Shown here in pieces: positions 59,447 to 64,000 of a stretch of 64,000 nt of DNA. The number at the start of each line of letters is the position of its first letter. Position 1 is the stretch's first letter. A program made the translations under genes and the position numbers. The stretch spans positions 434,001 through 498,000 of the forward strand of contig NZ_JAJHIZ010000002.1 of assembly GCF_021538615.1 (NCBI RefSeq). Direction: 5' to 3'. The notes under the pieces are model-generated. The model was given only the letters and a program-made list of their open reading frames with translations. It had not been told where the DNA came from and ran no database searches. This DNA comes from Niabella agricola. Lineage in GTDB: Bacteria > Bacteroidota > Bacteroidia > Chitinophagales > Chitinophagaceae.

Positions 59447-61834
59447 ATGAAATATATTAGGCATTTTTCTGAGATTGGGGTCGCTGATACCGGTATTGTG
59501 GGGGGTAAAAATGCTTCCCTCGGGGAGTTGTATAATCATCTGTCTCCGCTTGGCATTAAAGTTCCCGGAGGCTTTGCCACTACCGCTGAAGCTTTCCGTC
59601 TTTTTATACAGGAAAATCAACTGGCATATCCCCTAAAGCAATTATTATTGAAGTTGGACCTGGCAGCTTACGATAACCTCGCAGAAGTAGGAAAGGCTTG
59701 CCGGGGCTTGTTGCTGGCTGCCAGTCTCCCGGACGCCCTACAGGAGGAATTGCTGGCAGCTTATAGGGGCATGGATGCATCGATGACGGCATCTGTTGCG
59801 GTAAGAAGCAGCGCTACGGCTGAAGATCTTCCTGAAGCTAGTTTTGCCGGGTTGCATGAATCGTTTTTGAATATACATGGTGAACAGGCGTTGTTGCAGG
59901 CTGTAACCAGGTGTTTTGCGTCACTATATACCGATCGGGCGATCAAATATCGTATTGAAAATGGCTTCCCTCACAGTCAGGTGGCATTGTCGGTAGGTGT
60001 ACAGAAAATGATCCGCTCCGATTCATCCTGTTCAGGTGTTTGCTTTACGTTGGAACCTGAAACCGGTTTTTCAAATGTGGTGCATATTTCGGGTGTATGG
60101 GGCCTTGGAGAAAATATGGTGCAGGGAACCGTCATACCTGACGAATTTCTGGTTTTTAAACCAACGCTTAACGCAGGCAAAAATGCGCTCTTGCAAAAGA
60201 CCCTGGGCAGCAAAGAAAAATGGATGCGGTTTAGCGATGATAAAAGCACCGCAGGAATTGTGAATACAGACACTCCTGAAGATATGCGGGGTGAATTTGT
60301 TTTGAAAGACAAAGAGGTACTTCAACTTGCGCGTTGGGCTGTAACAATTGAAACACATTATGAAAGGCCTATGGATATAGAATGGGCTAAAGACGGACTT
60401 ACCCATGAATTATTCATATTACAGGCAAGGCCGGAAACCGTCCATAGCAAAAAACGCGAGCCCGTTTTTAATGAGTACCGGTTAAAAGGCAATTATCCCC
60501 TTATTACCAAGGGCATGGCCATTGGTGGTAAAATTGTTTCAGGCACAGCCCGTATACTCAATACTCCTTCAGAGGCAACGCGGCTGCAGCCTGGGGATAT
60601 ACTGGTTACGGCATTGACCAGCCCGGATTGGGACCCTTTTTTAAAAAAAGCGGGTGGTATCATTACCGACAAAGGTGGCCGCACCAGTCATGCATCGATC
60701 ATCGCAAGAGAAATGGGTACTCCTGCTGTGGTTGGTTGTGGCGATGCAACACAGAAAATTACGGAGGGAATGCAGGTCACCATCAGCTGTGCGGAAGGAA
60801 AGGAGGGCTATATATATGCAGGCCGGGGTGAGTGGACGGAGGAAGTCATAACGCCGGGCAGCATACGGATGCCGGGCCAGGTTGCACCGATGTTGATCAT
60901 AAGCGATCCGGATAAGGCTTTTCTTTGGTCGTTCTATCCCAATAAAGGGATTGGCCTGTTACGCATGGAGTTTATTATCAATAATGTGATCCGCATTCAT
61001 CCTATGGCCCTGGTGCAGTATGCGGCGTTACAGGATGTTAAAGAAAAGGAGCAAATTGAGCGGTTGACAACCGGGTATAAAGATAAGCGTCAGTATTTTG
61101 TTGAGAAGCTGGCTGAGGCGGTAGCAACGATTGCAGCGGCCTTTTATCCCAAGGATGTGATCGTGCGAATGAGCGACTTTAAAACCAATGAATATGCGCA
61201 TTTGCTGGGTGGCAGCAGGTTTGAGCCGCGGGAAGAGAACCCGATGCTGGGTTTCCGGGGAGCGTCGCGTTACTATCACCCTTTATACAGAGACGGTTTT
61301 GGGTTGGAGTGTGCGGCAATGAAAAAAGTGAGAGACGAAATGGGGCTGACCAATGTGAAGCTGATGATCCCTTTTTGCAGAACAGTAGATGAGGGAAGAA
61401 AGGTAGTGGCGGTAATGAATAAGGAAGGACTGGTGCAGGGGATGAATGGGTTGGAAATATACATGATGGCGGAAATACCATCCAATGTACTGCTCGCTGC
61501 TGAATTTGCCCGGATCTTCGATGGTTTTTCGATTGGCTCTAATGATCTGACCCAGCTGGTTTTAGGAGTAGACCGGGATTCGGAAATCATTGCACCGCTC
61601 TTTTCCGAAAGAGATCCCGCAGCTATGAAGATGATCGCGGAAATGATACATCAGGCGAGAAATAAGGGAAAGAAAATTGGCCTTTGCGGCCAGGCGCCCA
61701 GTGATGATCCCGGCTTTGCCGAATTCCTGGTTAAAGAGGGCATAGACAGCATTTCGTTTAACCCCGATGCGTTGCTGAAGGGTATTGCCAATATGGTAGA
61801 TGCTGAGCGAAAAAAAATGTCCCTGTCGGAATAG
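59447..61834 (+). CDS. ppsA: Phosphoenolpyruvate synthase
   Basis: Enzyme of 795 residues that makes phosphoenolpyruvate from pyruvate and ATP (gluconeogenesis). ATP-binding domain: GGKNASLGELYNHLSPLGIK and VRSSATAEDLPEASFAGLHE. Swivel domain with phosphorylated His415 in GGRTSHASIIAREMGTPAVV. PEP-binding domain ends with GSNDLTQLVLGVDRD and GLCGQAPSDDPGFAEFLV, which includes the catalytic cysteine. Length is typical. In this setting it may act in anaerobic or stress metabolism alongside the USPs. Confidence 0.95.
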   Translation: MKYIRHFSEIGVADTGIVGGKNASLGELYNHLSPLGIKVPGGFATTAEAFRLFIQENQLAYPLKQLLLKLDLAAYDNLAEVGKACRGLLLAASLPDALQEELLAAYRGMDASMTASVAVRSSATAEDLPEASFAGLHESFLNIHGEQALLQAVTRCFASLYTDRAIKYRIENGFPHSQVALSVGVQKMIRSDSSCSGVCFTLEPETGFSNVVHISGVWGLGENMVQGTVIPDEFLVFKPTLNAGKNALLQKTLGSKEKWMRFSDDKSTAGIVNTDTPEDMRGEFVLKDKEVLQLARWAVTIETHYERPMDIEWAKDGLTHELFILQARPETVHSKKREPVFNEYRLKGNYPLITKGMAIGGKIVSGTARILNTPSEATRLQPGDILVTALTSPDWDPFLKKAGGIITDKGGRTSHASIIAREMGTPAVVGCGDATQKITEGMQVTISCAEGKEGYIYAGRGEWTEEVITPGSIRMPGQVAPMLIISDPDKAFLWSFYPNKGIGLLRMEFIINNVIRIHPMALVQYAALQDVKEKEQIERLTTGYKDKRQYFVEKLAEAVATIAAAFYPKDVIVRMSDFKTNEYAHLLGGSRFEPREENPMLGFRGASRYYHPLYRDGFGLECAAMKKVRDEMGLTNVKLMIPFCRTVDEGRKVVAVMNKEGLVQGMNGLEIYMMAEIPSNVLLAAEFARIFDGFSIGSNDLTQLVLGVDRDSEIIAPLFSERDPAAMKMIAEMIHQARNKGKKIGLCGQAPSDDPGFAEFLVKEGIDSISFNPDALLKGIANMVDAERKKMSLSE

Positions 61835-61956
61835 CAATCATGATCGTTGTTGACCCGCGTCATTGCTTCGAACCCCTTTGTCCGGCTATTTTTACGGGGC
61901 TATCGCCTTAATCAACGCGTTTAAAATAAATTTTAATCATAAAAAAGGAGGATTTT

Positions 61957-62397
61957 ATGTCTAAACAATCATTAATCAATTTGAAGGAAGTTTTTCCCGG
62001 AATTGTCGACGATTTTTTTACTCCCTGGAGTGAGTGGTTCCGGAGAAATAATCTTTTTAGCCAGGACACTGTACCGGCCCTGAACGTTGCCGACGAGAAA
62101 GACCAATACAAGGTGACAGTAGCGGCACCTGGATTGGAAAAGGGTGATTTTAACATCGATGTGGATGACAATGTACTAACCATTAGTGCCAGCTCGGAAA
62201 AAGAGCACGAGGAAAATGAAAAGAAATACCGCCGTAAAGAGTATAGCTATTCTAGTTTTTCCCGTACGCTGACCCTTCCTGCAGATGTAAAAGCAGATGC
62301 CATTGAGGCGTACTATGATAAAGGCATACTTACACTGGAGCTGCCTAAAAATACGGATGGCGAGCAGCGGGTTGAGAAAAAGGTGGTAGTAAAATAG
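61957..62397 (+). CDS. Hsp20/alpha-crystallin small heat-shock protein
   Basis: Small heat-shock chaperone of 146 residues. The alpha-crystallin domain (about 42-140) includes ALNVADEKDQYKVTVAAPGL, the acidic DFNIDVDDNVLTIS, RKEYSYSSFSRTLTLPADVK and GILTLELPKN. It is preceded by a strong Shine-Dalgarno sequence (AAAGGAGGA at 61944-61952, about 5 bp before ATG), rare in this phylum. It ends the stress island; the 122-bp leader shows no FNR-like box. Confidence 0.95.
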   Translation: MSKQSLINLKEVFPGIVDDFFTPWSEWFRRNNLFSQDTVPALNVADEKDQYKVTVAAPGLEKGDFNIDVDDNVLTISASSEKEHEENEKKYRRKEYSYSSFSRTLTLPADVKADAIEAYYDKGILTLELPKNTDGEQRVEKKVVVK

Positions 62398-62464
62398 CGG
62401 GGGAACCGGCTTGCTTCTATTGTAATATTAACCCGGTATTTAATAGCAACGCTGCAATATAAGC

Positions 62465-62597
62465 GGCTGTCTCAAAAGTCCGTCATTTCGAGCGTAATGT
62501 AGTGAAGCCGAGAAATCTCCCATACATAATTTCCAGGCAATGAGATTTGTCCGCTTCGCTTCAGTCGAAATGACGGTTTTGGACTTTTGAGACAGCC
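62465..62597. mobile_element. MITE-like hairpin element
   Basis: A 133-bp element bounded by perfect 17-bp inverted repeats: GGCTGTCTCAAAAGTCC (62465-62481) and GGACTTTTGAGACAGCC (62581-62597). Just inside, CGTCATTTCGA (62481-62491) and TCGAAATGACG (62565-62575) also pair, with a 6-base bulge between. The centre carries a GAGAAATCTCC / GAGATTTGTCC block. It has no coding capacity, so it looks like a miniature inverted-repeat element or REP-like unit. A target duplication was not obvious. Confidence 0.7.
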
Positions 62598-62653
62598 ACT
62601 TCTGCATTAATTGCTATCCCTCTTTATAAAAACGTAGAAGATTGATTTGTCGT

Positions 62654-64000
62654 TTATGATTGCACCCGGAAGTTAAGTTCAAAAGTAGTTCCTGTATCCA
62701 ACTGACTATTACAGGTAATCGTACCGTTTAACAACTCGACATATTTACTTACAATATGAAGCCCGAGTCCCGTTCCCTGGATATTCGTTGCATTGGCACC
62801 GCGAAAAAAACGCTCAAACAAATGATGCTGATCGTCCGGGGAAATGCCAATGCCCTGGTCCGCAACTGATATTTTCAGGTTCGCTGGTGTAAGGCTGCTT
62901 CGGAGTTCGATCACGCTTCCCTCGGGCGAGAACTTTATCGCATTGGAAAGCAGGTTTATCAAAATGTGTTTCATTAAGGATGGGTCCTGCTCTATTTCAG
63001 GATCACCTTCATGCTGATAACGGATTTGCTGGTCTTTCTTTAATAGACCGGTTAATTCATTTGCAATCTGCTGCAGGTGTTGGCTGATGTCGAAGATGTT
63101 TCTTCTTAACTGGATTTTGCCCTCTTCAATCTTTCCCACCGAAAGGAAGTCGTTTAATATATCGGTAAGCATATTCACCGAAGAAACAATGCGTTGTATG
63201 TGTTTATCTCTTCGAAGCTGGTCTTCCTTTTCAGTATACTTTGATATCAGATAGGCTGATGAGAGCACCGTGCTGAGCGGTGTACGGAATTCGTGGGAAG
63301 CAATTGAAACAAATCTTGATTTTAATTCACTCAGCTCTTTTTCCCGCTGCAACGCAATGATCAGTTCCGTTTCAGCGTTCTTTCGTTTAGAAATATCCAT
63401 GGCGATAATCAAATACCCCTCGATTTCTCCCTGGGTATTGCGCATTGCGGTAAAGGTTTGAGAAACAGGCAAGAGGCTTCCGTCTTTCTTTTTATAATGT
63501 AGTTCGGCCTCAACGGATGTTTCCTCATTTGCTTTGTCGAGCAGGCTGGCCAATGATTTTTCGGTTTCATCCAGGAATATGGCCGGTGTCTTTTTGGCGA
63601 TTAGTTCTGTATGGTGATAATATAATAGCCGTTCGGCAGCTGGGTTCATCATATTGATAATGCCGGTATTGTCTGTTACTATAATGCTGGCTGCAGCATG
63701 ATTCCAGATGTTTTTTAAGAAGATATTGACCCGGTTTAACTCCGTGTCCTTTGCTTCCGTTTCCGCGATGAGTGCTGCTAATTGTTTTACAGTACTTTTT
63801 AGCGTTACGGTTCGTTCTTCAACCTTTTGTTCCAGTGCTTCATTGAGCTGTTGCAGGGCTTGTTCCGCTTCTTTTCTTTTGGAAATATCACTTAAGAATG
63901 CAATGACATATTTGCCCTGATCGGTCTGATAACTTCCCAGGCTTACTTCAACCGGAAATTCCGTACCATTTTTCCGGATGGCGTATAGATCTAACCCCAG
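62654..64000 (-). CDS. PAS-domain sensor histidine kinase, partial
   Basis: The frame stays open to the window edge; 448 residues are visible and the N-terminus lies beyond 64000. Visible order: end of a PAS domain (GTEFPVEVSLGSYQTDQG, IAFLSDISKRKEAEQAL), coiled coil (NEALEQKVEERTVTLKSTV), a second PAS domain (IIVTDNTGIINMMNPAAERL), HisKA with His in FVSIASHEFRTPLSTVLSS, and an HATPase domain (LINLLSNAIKFSPEGS, VADQGIGISPDD, GTGLGLHIVSKYV). It is a cytoplasmic PAS sensor kinase; its signal is unknown. Confidence 0.93.
   Translation of the reverse strand: MGLDLYAIRKNGTEFPVEVSLGSYQTDQGKYVIAFLSDISKRKEAEQALQQLNEALEQKVEERTVTLKSTVKQLAALIAETEAKDTELNRVNIFLKNIWNHAAASIIVTDNTGIINMMNPAAERLLYYHHTELIAKKTPAIFLDETEKSLASLLDKANEETSVEAELHYKKKDGSLLPVSQTFTAMRNTQGEIEGYLIIAMDISKRKNAETELIIALQREKELSELKSRFVSIASHEFRTPLSTVLSSAYLISKYTEKEDQLRRDKHIQRIVSSVNMLTDILNDFLSVGKIEEGKIQLRRNIFDISQHLQQIANELTGLLKKDQQIRYQHEGDPEIEQDPSLMKHILINLLSNAIKFSPEGSVIELRSSLTPANLKISVADQGIGISPDDQHHLFERFFRGANATNIQGTGLGLHIVSKYVELLNGTITCNSQLDTGTTFELNFRVQS

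Noticed and set aside
1..64000. tRNA, rRNA, tmRNA, CRISPR arrays, prophage or transposase genes
   Set aside because: Intergenic regions were read on both strands; no cloverleaf, repeat-spacer array or integrase/transposase motif was recognised. A covariance-model scan would be needed to exclude small RNAs.

Overview
The window looks like a chromosomal segment of a Bacteroidota bacterium, most likely family Chitinophagaceae (genus not decidable by eye; Niabella- or Niastella-like would fit). The grounds are: DUF4249, DUF4142 and DUF4386 proteins; TPR sensor kinases paired with LuxR-type regulators; CusA pumps fused to a TolC-like domain; TAnnTTTG-type promoter boxes; and few Shine-Dalgarno sites. 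No rRNA, tRNA, CRISPR array, prophage or transposase gene was recognised.

Layout. 0-5 kb: three lipoprotein or secreted hypothetical genes on the minus strand, the last one frameshifted, divergent from a TPR sensor kinase and its LuxR regulator. 5-8.6 kb: housekeeping genes on minus (smpB, accD, a conserved protein, an AHSA1-type protein, a CCG-domain Fe-S protein). 8.6-13.6 kb: tandem intergenic repeats, an ATP-grasp protein, a GNAT acetyltransferase, a DUF4249 lipoprotein, DNA polymerase IV. 13.6-18.4 kb: a di-haem oxidoreductase / Rieske / outer-membrane barrel trio, a TlpA plus rhodanese-like pair and a second GNAT gene. 18.4-19.9 kb: a MocR-type regulator with an operator-like promoter. 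19.9-36.4 kb: stress and repair genes, comprising an operon with manganese catalase, an SDR and two small membrane proteins; DUF4142; an Fpg/Nei glycosylase without zinc-finger cysteines; a PAS kinase and regulator; a YihY protein; two flavoenzymes; a barrel protein; LigD with DUF3606; MscS; and a degenerate LigD phosphoesterase-like protein. 36.4-40.3 kb: a PAS kinase, an AraC regulator, a DUF4386 membrane protein.

40.6-62.4 kb is the most distinctive part. A metal-efflux operon (small conserved protein, CusA-TolC fusion, CusB) is followed by a haem-binding protein and a P-type ATPase. Next comes a sulfur-handling run (Crp/Fnr regulator, TauE, MBL-rhodanese, rhodanese, four small proteins including thioredoxin, split YeeE/YedE) with a chain of overlapping genes and a conserved 23-bp motif in front of its two leading genes. 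Last comes a universal-stress-protein island (USP, alcohol dehydrogenase, USP, USP, PEP synthase, Hsp20). Three FNR-like palindromes lie there, two of them spaced correctly upstream of Bacteroidota -7 boxes, which predicts a redox- or oxygen-controlled regulon.

The right edge holds a MITE-like hairpin element and a PAS histidine kinase that runs out of the window. All functions are inferred from recognisable motifs and family resemblance; no database search was possible.
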